23,467 bases of DNA from Pedobacter sp. (lineage in GTDB: Bacteria > Bacteroidota > Bacteroidia > Sphingobacteriales > Sphingobacteriaceae): the NCBI GenBank assembly GCA_004295885.1, contig SEDG01000007.1, positions 1 to 23,467 on the forward strand, read 5' to 3'. The notes beneath the pieces were generated by a model, which saw only the letters and a program-made list of their open reading frames with translations, did not search any database and was not told the origin of the DNA. Position 1 is the stretch's first letter. Each line of letters opens with the position of its first letter. Position numbers and translations under genes: made by a program. Positions 8,308 to 15,286 of this stretch are shown here, piece after piece.

Positions 8308-8355
8308 CAAATTTAGTTATTTCTTAATGAAATTACTATGGTTGCATAGTAATTT
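8308..8355 (-). promoter_or_regulatory. Acyl-CoA dehydrogenase promoter with palindromic operator candidate
   Basis: On the minus strand TAAATTTG (8308-8315) matches the -7 element, with a 29-base leader to the ATG at 8278. Upstream, AAATTACTATG (8330-8340), GTTG, CATAGTAATTT (8345-8355) is a perfect 11-bp inverted repeat centred near -40, covering the place where the -33 element should be. That position suits a dimeric regulator. As a hairpin it has a T-run only on the plus strand, where no gene precedes it, so a terminator is less likely. Confidence 0.5.
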
Positions 8356-9194
8356 TTACAAAAACAGGCTATGGCTAAGCGTATGACGTGTGACGTCCAG
8401 CATTTAATAGACACAGTTGGCGTTTTCCATTTACAACCAAGCATAGCCATAAGGGCAATCTTTTATATTCAATCTCGTAGGGATCATTAACTAATGGTTT
8501 TGCTAATATGAGTTTCGTCGTTTAAGGATACATGAGCTACAAGGAGTTATTAGGTGTAGTGAGCTGGATAGATAACATCTGTTCAGCTTGCGCAATACTG
8601 AAATTAATCATCCGGTAATTAAGTTTACACAACGTAAGTCCATAGTAAGTCCATATATAGTCCACAGTAAGTCCATATATTACCGATAAAACCTGGACTT
8701 TCTACGGACTTAATATACTCTGGTAATGAAGGTTCTTCGAAGAGACGTATCAAAGACCATCTGCTCTTGAAAATGACTACCAGAATGTAGGTCAATTATT
8801 GGTGTAAACATTGGATTCTTAACAAATTGAGAACCATAGAACTCATTGTTCCTAAGAAATATATATCTACCGATGTAGATCCGCAGTGACATATCATTTT
8901 AACAGAAAATTAATAGTTTCCAGTCCATATATCTACTCTTTTCCATTACCAGTCCCTATCTTAAACCTACTCCTTTGTCTTTTAGTTGTACTATAGTTCC
9001 TAAGAACTAAGGTGGCATAGGCGGATCACTATGGGATCGTTATGGGACGAATAAAGTAAGGGTGGACATTGCGAATGTTGCAAATAGATTAAATATCGAA
9101 ATTACAAAAAACTGGCCCTATATACTCATTAAACAGAGATGGAGTGTCATTTGCTGAATTTTTGAGCCGTTAAGGAATTTTATCACTCACACTC
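8356..9194. other. Long gene-poor region
   Basis: About 840 bases contain no convincing gene. A 60-codon frame (8710-8892, minus) and shorter frames resemble no family I know and have no promoter. The left part holds two copies of a TAGCCAT-type word in opposite orientation (around 8366 and 8440). The middle holds the 11-bp repeat array (8634-8714). Further AGTCC words occur at 8922 and 8950. Near 9025-9050 TATGGGA occurs twice, 11 bases apart. The region may be decayed gene sequence or a repeat-rich spacer, and I cannot tell which. Confidence 0.5.
8634..8714. repeat. 11-bp tandem repeat array with inverted copies
   Basis: Four consecutive 11-mers are visible: GTAAGTCCATA (8634-8644), the same again (8645-8655), TATAGTCCACA (8656-8666), and GTAAGTCCATA (8667-8677). 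After a 15-base gap two inverted units with core GGACTT follow (cores at 8695 and 8706), again 11 bases apart. The period is close to one helical turn, so all cores face the same side of the DNA. The units are too short and continuous for CRISPR. Confidence 0.8.
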
Positions 9195-9545
9195 CTATTT
9201 CAAAAGTTTGTTGTTGTCATCTGGAAAGACAAGAATTGGTTGATACTTTTTAGCTTCCTCGATTGGCAGAGAACCATAAGACATAATAATTAGAATATCC
9301 CCAACCTGAACTTTACGAGCTGTAGCGCCATTAAGGCAAATCATACCACTTCCTCTTTCGCCTCTAATAGCATAAGTTTCAAATCGTTCGCCATTGTTAT
9401 TGTTAACAATTTGAACCTTTTCATTAGGAATAATATTAGCGGCATCTAATAAATCTTCGTCGATAGTTATGCTACCAACGTAGTTTAATTCTGCCTGTGT
9501 TACCTTAACGCGGTGTATTTTCGATTTTAAAATCTCGATAATCAT
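9195..9545 (-). CDS. panD: Aspartate 1-decarboxylase
   Basis: PanD converts L-aspartate to beta-alanine for pantothenate synthesis. The 116-residue proenzyme has the self-cleavage site Gly24-Ser25 in YVGSITID, where Ser25 becomes the pyruvoyl group. It also has the conserved substrate-site block NGERFETYAIRGERGSG and the later NGATARKVQVGDILIIMSYG. Length and motifs are normal. It lies 68 bases after panC on the same strand. A TAACTTTG element (9550-9557) sits only 4 bases before the ATG, so a separate and possibly leaderless transcript is likely besides read-through from panC. Confidence 0.96.
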   Translation of the reverse strand: MIIEILKSKIHRVKVTQAELNYVGSITIDEDLLDAANIIPNEKVQIVNNNNGERFETYAIRGERGSGMICLNGATARKVQVGDILIIMSYGSLPIEEAKKYQPILVFPDDNNKLLK

Positions 9546-9549
9546 GTTG

Positions 9550-9557
9550 CAAAGTTA
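9550..9557 (-). promoter_or_regulatory. -7 element directly before panD
   Basis: TAACTTTG on the minus strand matches TAnnTTTG exactly and is followed by C, as in other good promoters here. With the usual spacing the start site falls at or within a base or two of the panD ATG. A well-spaced TTG is not obvious upstream (the nearest is about 25 bases away), so strength is uncertain. Confidence 0.45.
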
Positions 9558-9613
9558 GGAATAAAGGTTGAAGGTAAAAAGGCAAATGGTTGAAGGCTAC
9601 AATTCACAGACAA

Positions 9614-10462
9614 TTAGTTTAAAATCATATTATCTATTAATCGCGTTTCGCCAACCTTTACAGCAACCAAGGCTATTGCATTTTTAGCTTCTTTATTGGT
9701 TGTTGGCAATAATGTCTCACCATCTGCAATGGTAAAATAATCCAATTCAACACCCTGCTTTTCATTTATCATCAGTTTAGCCTTATCCAATAATTCAACA
9801 ACGGTAAATTTCTTAAAATTATCAGCAACAAACTGTAAGGCTTTACTGAGCACTAGTGCATTTTCTCTATCGTTTTGGGATAAGTGAATATTTCGAGAAC
9901 TCATCGCCAATCCATCATTTTCTCTTATTATTGGGCAAGAAACAATTTCAATTGGCATATCAAAATGCTTAACCATGTTTTTAATCATTAGCACCTGCTG
10001 GAAATCTTTTTGCCCGAAAAAAGCTATGTCTGGATTAACGGCATCAAAAAGTTTCTTTACAATTTGAGTTACACCTTGATAATGGCCTTTCCTAAATTCG
10101 CCTTCCAGTAAAAATTCGGCAGGTCCTAAATCGATATACCAATTTTCTGGAGTTGGGTAATTAGGATACATCTCTTTTATAGTGGGCATAAAAACAAAAT
10201 TACATCCTGCCTCTTGCAGCATTTTAATATCGTGTTCTAACGGTCGTGGATATTTCTCTAAATCTTTTGGGTCTGTAAATTGGGTGGGGTTCACAAAAAT
10301 ACTGCACACAACTACATCAGCATGTTGTTGCGCAATCTTAATTAATGAGAGATGTCCTTTATGCAAAGCGCCCATGGTTGGAACTAGCGCAACTTTAGAT
10401 TTTGCCTTTTGTAAAGGGCTTAACAACATTTGTAATGCTGAGATTGTATTTGTGATTTCCAA
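9614..10462 (-). CDS. panC: Pantothenate synthetase (pantoate-beta-alanine ligase)
   Basis: PanC joins pantoate and beta-alanine with ATP to give pantothenate, the CoA precursor. The 282-residue product shows the nucleotidyltransferase HxGH motif (PTMGALHKGHLSL, His34 and His37), FVNPTQF, FFGQKDFQQVLMIKNMV and the KMSKS-equivalent loop ending in AMSSRN. The C-terminal dimerisation domain is complete. It is grouped with panD, which supplies its beta-alanine. A weak promoter (TTTG, 19 bases or so, then CAACTTTG near 10486-10493) may serve it. The divergent gene at 10607 is the usual Bacteroidota neighbour. Confidence 0.96.
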   Translation of the reverse strand: MEITNTISALQMLLSPLQKAKSKVALVPTMGALHKGHLSLIKIAQQHADVVVCSIFVNPTQFTDPKDLEKYPRPLEHDIKMLQEAGCNFVFMPTIKEMYPNYPTPENWYIDLGPAEFLLEGEFRKGHYQGVTQIVKKLFDAVNPDIAFFGQKDFQQVLMIKNMVKHFDMPIEIVSCPIIRENDGLAMSSRNIHLSQNDRENALVLSKALQFVADNFKKFTVVELLDKAKLMINEKQGVELDYFTIADGETLLPTTNKEAKNAIALVAVKVGETRLIDNMILN

Positions 10463-10534
10463 ATTACCAATTGGTTTTTAAAGGCTCAAAGTTGAACAAT
10501 TATCTAAAACTTACAAAGCCTATTGCACAAGTTA

Positions 10535-10565
10535 TTGATAAATGTTAATATTATTCGTACCTTTG
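10535..10565 (+). promoter_or_regulatory. Promoter of the glycogen-synthase-like gene
   Basis: TTG (10535-10537), 20 bases, then TACCTTTG (10558-10565) followed by C is a near-ideal Bacteroidota promoter. The leader to the ATG at 10607 is about 37 bases. Confidence 0.75.
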
Positions 10566-10606
10566 CACCTTGATAATCTTTAAATTAACATAATTTAATA
10601 TACACT

Positions 10607-11437
10607 ATGGAGATGGCAAAAACGAAGCTACTGATTGTTACACACGAGATGTCGCCTTTCCTCGAACTTACTAAAATTTCTGAAATTACCCGTCAACTGC
10701 CACAAGCGATGCAAGAAAAAGGATTCGAAATCCGCATCTTGATGCCTAGGTTTGGTAACATCAATGAAAGAAGAAACAGGTTACACGAAGTTATTCGATT
10801 ATCAGGAATGAACATTATTATCGATGATAATGACAATCCGCTAATCATTAAAGTTGCCTCAATCCCTGCCGCACGTATGCAGGTTTATTTCTTAGACAAC
10901 GAAGATTATTTTCAAAGAAAGTATGTTTTTAGAGACAAGGAAAACAAATTTTACGCAGACAACGATGAGCGTACTATTTTCTTCTGTAAAGGCGCTTTAG
11001 AAACTGTTAAAAAATTAGGATGGGCTCCAGACATTGTTCACTGCCATGGTTGGATGACTTCTTTAGTACCTGCCTACATTAAAACTACTTACAAAAACGA
11101 CCCAACATTTAAAAATGCAAAAGTTGTTTATTCGGTTTACGAAAACTGTTTTACAGAAACTTTAAATGCTGATTTGCATAAAAAAGCGGTAATGCAAAAT
11201 ATGACTGAAGAAGATACTAAAGCATTTATTAAAGCAGATAGTAATAGCTTACATATTGGAGCGATAACTCACTCAGACGCAGTAGTGTTAGCTGATGAAA
11301 AGATTGATGATGATGTGTTAAAATTTGTTAAAGATTCTAATAAGCCAACTTTAGCCTTTAATTTAACCGAAAATTACGAGAATTTCTACAGTTTTTACGA
11401 AGAAATCTCTGATGAAGAATTGGTTTCAGTAGCTTAA
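10607..11437 (+). CDS. Glycogen/starch synthase-like protein, N-terminal GT5 domain only
   Basis: The 276-residue product resembles the first Rossmann domain of GT5 glycogen synthases. It opens with LLIVTHEMSPF, has LPQAMQEKGFEIRILMPRFGNI, a VYFLDNEDYFQRKYVF block, and DIVHCHGWMTSLVPAYIK (about 143-160). It stops before the C-terminal GT-B domain that holds the catalytic Glu pair. The ADP-glucose-binding K-T-G-G-L after the first strand is replaced by E-L-T-K-I (residues 20-24), so glycogen synthase activity is unlikely. Bacteroidota genomes commonly carry this half-length form beside panC-panD, so it is a stable family and not a fresh truncation. A sugar-nucleotide sensing or regulatory role is only a guess. 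It lies 23 bases before the DUF4270 gene, probably in one operon. Confidence 0.85.
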   Translation: MEMAKTKLLIVTHEMSPFLELTKISEITRQLPQAMQEKGFEIRILMPRFGNINERRNRLHEVIRLSGMNIIIDDNDNPLIIKVASIPAARMQVYFLDNEDYFQRKYVFRDKENKFYADNDERTIFFCKGALETVKKLGWAPDIVHCHGWMTSLVPAYIKTTYKNDPTFKNAKVVYSVYENCFTETLNADLHKKAVMQNMTEEDTKAFIKADSNSLHIGAITHSDAVVLADEKIDDDVLKFVKDSNKPTLAFNLTENYENFYSFYEEISDEELVSVA

Positions 11438-11460
11438 GAAGCATTATTTTAATAACAAAT

Positions 11461-12876
11461 ATGAAATTTATAAAACTAGACTTATTAACCCTGTTGATAA
11501 GTCTTTTTCTTTTCGCTTCATGCGAAAACTCCTCTACAATTGGTTTAGAAGTTGACCCTAGTATTGCAGTGCAAGGCGCATTGGTGGATACGGTAACTAT
11601 TAATTCGAGAACAGTAGTTGAAGATATTACATCTACGACTTCTTCAGCTAGATTTCCAATGGGCTTTTTAAAAGATCCTATTTTTGGAACAACAGAATCG
11701 AGTTTAGCAATGACGGTAAATTTGCCGCCTGGAGATGCTTATAGTTTTGGCACAACTCCAGTTATTGACTCCGCGATATTGGTGCTAAAATATGGCGGTC
11801 AATTTTACGGTGATAGTACCGCTACCTACAGCATTGATGTTCATCAATTAGATGCGAACATATCTAGGGAAACATCTTTCTTAAGTAATAGAAACTGGTC
11901 TTATTCATCAACTCTTGTTGGCAATAAAACTGGAAAAATCAAACCCTCAACTGCCTATAAAGTTTCAGACATTGTAACAGGAAAACCAGATACTCTTAGA
12001 ACGGTTAGCCCACAAATAAGAATTCCTTTAGATAATTCTTTCATACAAAATAGTATCCTCAACACAAGCGCTGAAGATTTAAAGTTCAATGCAAATTTCA
12101 CCAGATATTTCCGCGGTTTACATGTACAAATAAACAAAACAAACTCTACTGGCAACGGGGGTATAATGTTCTTTGACTTTGGTAGTGCAGCTTCGTCACT
12201 TGTTCTGTATTATAAAAAGGCAAATTCTACCACGGGTTTAAAGGATACTGTTTCAATAGATTTTCCAATTGCTGCTAATACAAATCCAGTTGCTGCTACA
12301 ATTAAGCACGACTATACAGGTACACAAATTGCTACACAGTTAGCAAATCCTAATACACAATTTCCTGTTACTTATTTGCAACCTTTATCTGGAGTTAGAA
12401 ACAAAATTTCATTTCCTTACTTAAGCAAGTTTGCCGCTAGTGCAGGTAAAATCGTTGTTAACAAAGCTGAGTTAGTTATCGATATAAGCGCTGGTTCAGA
12501 TGCTATTCCGTTTAACGCCGCCCCAAGATTAGCCTTATATAGGTATGACATTGCAGAAAAAAGACAAAATTTGCCAGACAATAACGCTGGTTCCCCAACT
12601 TCAAATGCAGATCCCCGTTATACCGGAACCTTTGGTGGGTATTATAATGTGTTAACCAAACAATACGTTTTTAACGTTTCTGGATATATACAGGATCTTT
12701 TGGATGGCAAAACTACGGACTACGGCACCTTCTTAGCCGCTACGCCTTCAACAGAGTTTGAAATAGTACCATCAATAGCTACAGCTGCAAGAGCCGTATT
12801 AGGGGCTTATAAGAAAAACCCTGTAGCCGGAGATAACGTAATGAAATTGAATATTTATTATACCAAGATAAATTAG
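11461..12876 (+). CDS. DUF4270 family lipoprotein
   Basis: The 471-residue product has a lipoprotein signal peptide (hydrophobic core LLTLLISLFLF, lipobox FASC, Cys21), so it is predicted to be anchored in the envelope. The mature part begins CENSSTIGLEVDP, and the text SSARFPMGFLKDPIFGTTESSL a little later is typical of DUF4270, a Bacteroidota-only family of beta-rich lipoproteins without known function. SFPYLSKFAASAGKIVVNKAELVIDI near 320-345 resembles a carbohydrate-binding-module-like strand pattern. It follows the glycogen-synthase-like gene closely and is followed by a terminator, then glmS. I infer an extracellular or periplasmic structural or binding role. Confidence 0.88.
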   Translation: MKFIKLDLLTLLISLFLFASCENSSTIGLEVDPSIAVQGALVDTVTINSRTVVEDITSTTSSARFPMGFLKDPIFGTTESSLAMTVNLPPGDAYSFGTTPVIDSAILVLKYGGQFYGDSTATYSIDVHQLDANISRETSFLSNRNWSYSSTLVGNKTGKIKPSTAYKVSDIVTGKPDTLRTVSPQIRIPLDNSFIQNSILNTSAEDLKFNANFTRYFRGLHVQINKTNSTGNGGIMFFDFGSAASSLVLYYKKANSTTGLKDTVSIDFPIAANTNPVAATIKHDYTGTQIATQLANPNTQFPVTYLQPLSGVRNKISFPYLSKFAASAGKIVVNKAELVIDISAGSDAIPFNAAPRLALYRYDIAEKRQNLPDNNAGSPTSNADPRYTGTFGGYYNVLTKQYVFNVSGYIQDLLDGKTTDYGTFLAATPSTEFEIVPSIATAARAVLGAYKKNPVAGDNVMKLNIYYTKIN

Positions 12877-12901
12877 CGATATAAATAATTTTATAACTTC
12901 T

Positions 12902-12945
12902 AAAATCCCTCAAAATTTAACTATTTTCGAGGGATTTTATTTTTA
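12902..12945 (+). terminator. Intrinsic terminator between the DUF4270 gene and glmS
   Basis: AAAATCCCTC (12902-12911) pairs with GAGGGATTTT (12929-12938), and an inner AAAA/TTTT extension is possible across a one-base bulge. ATTTTTAAAAA follows. The structure ends about 13 bases before the glmS ATG, which makes it also a candidate leader element for glmS. Confidence 0.7.
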
Positions 12946-12958
12946 AAAAGAACAATAT

Positions 12959-14797
12959 ATGTGTGGAATTGTAGGCTATATAGGGTTTAGGGAAGCCTGG
13001 CCAATTGTGTTAAAGGGATTAAAAAGGTTAGAATATCGAGGATATGATAGTGCAGGTATTGCATTGATTGAGAACGGCAATTTAAATATCTATAAAAAAG
13101 CCGGTAAGGTTAATGAACTTGAGAATTTTGCCGAGGGTAAAAATCTAACTGGAACCATTGGAATGGGTCATACTAGATGGGCTACCCATGGAGCGCCTTC
13201 TGATAGAAACTCACACCCACATACTTCTGATAATGGCAAATTAACAATCATTCACAATGGAATTATTGAGAATTACGCAATTCTAAAGGAAGAGTTGTTA
13301 AGAAGAGGTCATACCTTTAAAAGCGATACCGACACTGAAGTATTAATCCATTTAATTGAAGAAATTTACAAAAACGAACATAACGACTTATTAGAGGCCG
13401 TAAGGTTAGCTTTAAAAGAAGTTAGTGGTGCCTATGCAATTGTTGTAATGGACAAAGATAAGCCAGACCAACTTATTGCCGCAAGGAAGGGAAGTCCAAT
13501 GGTAATTGGTGTTGGGCAGGGAGAATATTTTATTGCTTCAGATGCTACACCAATTATAGAATACACAAAAAACGTAATTTATCTCAACGATAATGAGATC
13601 GCCTTTTTAAAACGCGATGAGTTGATGATTAAACGTCTAGACAATGTTGTTCAAACCCCTTATATACAAGAGCTAGAACTTAAATTAGAGATGCTAGAGA
13701 AAGGTGGTTATGATCACTTTATGTTAAAAGAAATCTATGAGCAACCACGTTCTATTAGAGACTGTTTAAGAGGAAGAATTTATCCCGAAGAAGGTAAAGT
13801 GCAATTGGGAGGTATTAAGGAGTTTGTTGATAAGCTTAAAAACATAGATCGCATCATTATCGTAGCTTGTGGAACTTCTTGGCATGCAGGCTTGGTGGGA
13901 GAATACTTAATTGAAGAGTATGCTCGTATACCAGTTGAAGTAGAGTATGCTTCTGAATTTAGGTATAGAAACCCTATTATTACCGAGAAAGATGTAGTTA
14001 TCGCCATATCACAGTCTGGTGAAACAGCTGATACAATGGCAGCAATAGAAATGGCCAAAGAAAAAGGAGCTACTATTTTCGGTGTTTGTAATGTTGTTGG
14101 TGCATCGATTCCAAGAATTACTCATGCTGGTGTGTATACCCACGCAGGTCCAGAAATTGGGGTAGCATCTACCAAGGCATTCACTGCACAGGTAACTGTA
14201 TTAACCTTAATGGCCTTTTATATGGCTCAACAGAGAGGTACTATTACCAGTTCTAAACTGATTGAATTGTTAACGGAGCTCGATTCTATTCCAGAAAAGA
14301 TTCAAATTGCCTTAAAATCTAACGATATTGTAAAAGAAATTTCTGAGAAATTTAAAGACTCAAGAAATTGTTTATTCTTAGGTAGGGGAAGCGGCTTCCC
14401 AGTTGCATTAGAAGGTGCATTAAAATTAAAGGAAATCTCATACATACATGCTGAAGGATATCCAGCAGCAGAAATGAAACATGGGCCAATCGCATTGATT
14501 GATGAAGAAATGCCAGTTGTTGTGGTTGCTACTAAAAATTCATCTTATGAAAAGGTAATTAGCAATATACAGGAAGTAAAAGCTAGAAAAGGTGTTGTAA
14601 TTGCAATTGTAACCGAAGGTGATACAGAAGTACCGAAAATGGCAGATTATTGCATCGAAATACCAGATGCGGATGAAGCATTTTTACCATTGCTTGCAAC
14701 CATTCCACTACAGCTTTTATCCTATCATATAGCAGTACTAAGAGGCTGTAATGTAGATCAGCCAAGGAACTTAGCAAAATCTGTTACAGTTGAATAA
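12959..14797 (+). CDS. glmS: Glutamine-fructose-6-phosphate aminotransferase (isomerising)
   Basis: GlmS makes glucosamine-6-phosphate from fructose-6-phosphate and glutamine, the entry step to UDP-GlcNAc for peptidoglycan and LPS. The 612-residue product begins MCGIVGYIG, so Cys2 is the N-terminal nucleophile after Met removal, which fixes the start. The glutaminase domain shows GHTRWATHG and HNGIIENY. The isomerase part has two SIS domains, with CGTSWHAG near 303, SQSGETADT near 351, and the second SIS at 450-560. It ends with the canonical LAKSVTVE. Nothing like a glmS ribozyme is visible; the space before the gene is a terminator-like hairpin. The stop codon is embedded in the downstream terminator stem. 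Confidence 0.97.
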   Translation: MCGIVGYIGFREAWPIVLKGLKRLEYRGYDSAGIALIENGNLNIYKKAGKVNELENFAEGKNLTGTIGMGHTRWATHGAPSDRNSHPHTSDNGKLTIIHNGIIENYAILKEELLRRGHTFKSDTDTEVLIHLIEEIYKNEHNDLLEAVRLALKEVSGAYAIVVMDKDKPDQLIAARKGSPMVIGVGQGEYFIASDATPIIEYTKNVIYLNDNEIAFLKRDELMIKRLDNVVQTPYIQELELKLEMLEKGGYDHFMLKEIYEQPRSIRDCLRGRIYPEEGKVQLGGIKEFVDKLKNIDRIIIVACGTSWHAGLVGEYLIEEYARIPVEVEYASEFRYRNPIITEKDVVIAISQSGETADTMAAIEMAKEKGATIFGVCNVVGASIPRITHAGVYTHAGPEIGVASTKAFTAQVTVLTLMAFYMAQQRGTITSSKLIELLTELDSIPEKIQIALKSNDIVKEISEKFKDSRNCLFLGRGSGFPVALEGALKLKEISYIHAEGYPAAEMKHGPIALIDEEMPVVVVATKNSSYEKVISNIQEVKARKGVVIAIVTEGDTEVPKMADYCIEIPDADEAFLPLLATIPLQLLSYHIAVLRGCNVDQPRNLAKSVTVE

Positions 14798-14850
14798 TAA
14801 CAAAGAAGCCTCAAATAATTTGAGGCTTCTTTGTTATTATTTGTTTTTTT
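14793..14850. terminator. Bidirectional terminator between glmS and ssb
   Basis: Arms 14793-14815 and 14819-14841 form a perfect 23-bp stem with a TAA loop (core AAGAAGCCTCAAA), followed by TGTTTTTTT on the plus strand. The left arm includes the glmS stop codon (14795-14797) and the T-run overlaps the ssb stop codon on the other strand. Confidence 0.9.
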
Positions 14851-15283
14851 AAAAAGGTAAGTCGCCAGTTTCAGCCACGGTGTCGCTATTTGGCGTTATG
14901 TAATCTTCTTCGCTCTTTGGCGTCCCAGAGCTAGCTGGTGTGTTTTCAAAATCGCTCTTTCTACCAAGCATGGTAAAATTCTCGGCAACAACTTCAGTTA
15001 CGTATTTCTTTACTTTTTCTTTATCTTCAAAAGATCGTGTTCTAAGTTTTCCTTCGATGTAAACTAACTTTCCCTTTTGCAAGTATTTTGACGCTACCTC
15101 CGCAAGACCCCTCCATAACACGATGTTATGCCACTCGGTTTGCTCTATACGTTTGCCATCTTTGTTATACGTTTCTGAGGTGGCCAAAGGGAAACTTGCA
15201 ACTGTAACACCACCTTCTAAGTGTCGAACTTCTGGATCCTTACCCAGATGCCCCACTAAAATAACTTTATTAATACCGGACAT
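14849..15283 (-). CDS. ssb: Single-stranded DNA-binding protein
   Basis: SSB coats single-stranded DNA in replication and repair and recruits partners through its C-terminal tip. The 144-residue product has the OB fold (about 1-108) starting MSGINKVILVGHLGKDPEVR, with ETYNKDGKRIEQTEWHNIV and YLQKGKLVYIEGKLRTRSF. A polar linker follows, then the tail GDLPF, matching the usual acidic-IPF tip. The start is 3 bases after the mutY stop codon, so both are in one transcript. Confidence 0.95.
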   Translation of the reverse strand: MSGINKVILVGHLGKDPEVRHLEGGVTVASFPLATSETYNKDGKRIEQTEWHNIVLWRGLAEVASKYLQKGKLVYIEGKLRTRSFEDKEKVKKYVTEVVAENFTMLGRKSDFENTPASSGTPKSEEDYITPNSDTVAETGDLPF

Positions 15284-15286
15284 AAA

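Noticed and set aside
8634..8714. CRISPR array
   Set aside because: Units are 11 bp, contiguous and without spacers, and no cas genes are present.
8710..8892. A 60-codon open frame on the minus strand in the large intergenic gap
   Set aside because: It resembles no family I know, has no promoter-like element before it, and a frame of this length is expected by chance in AT-rich sequence.
9005..9175. Degraded coding sequence on the plus strand upstream of the panD 3' end
   Set aside because: Translations in all three plus frames are interrupted by stops and none recalls a known protein strongly enough to call a pseudogene.
12877..12958. glmS ribozyme
   Set aside because: The 82 bases before glmS contain only a simple terminator hairpin, too short for the ribozyme fold.
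13780..14058. Open frame antisense to glmS
   Set aside because: Shadow of the glmS coding sequence with no protein similarity that I recognise.
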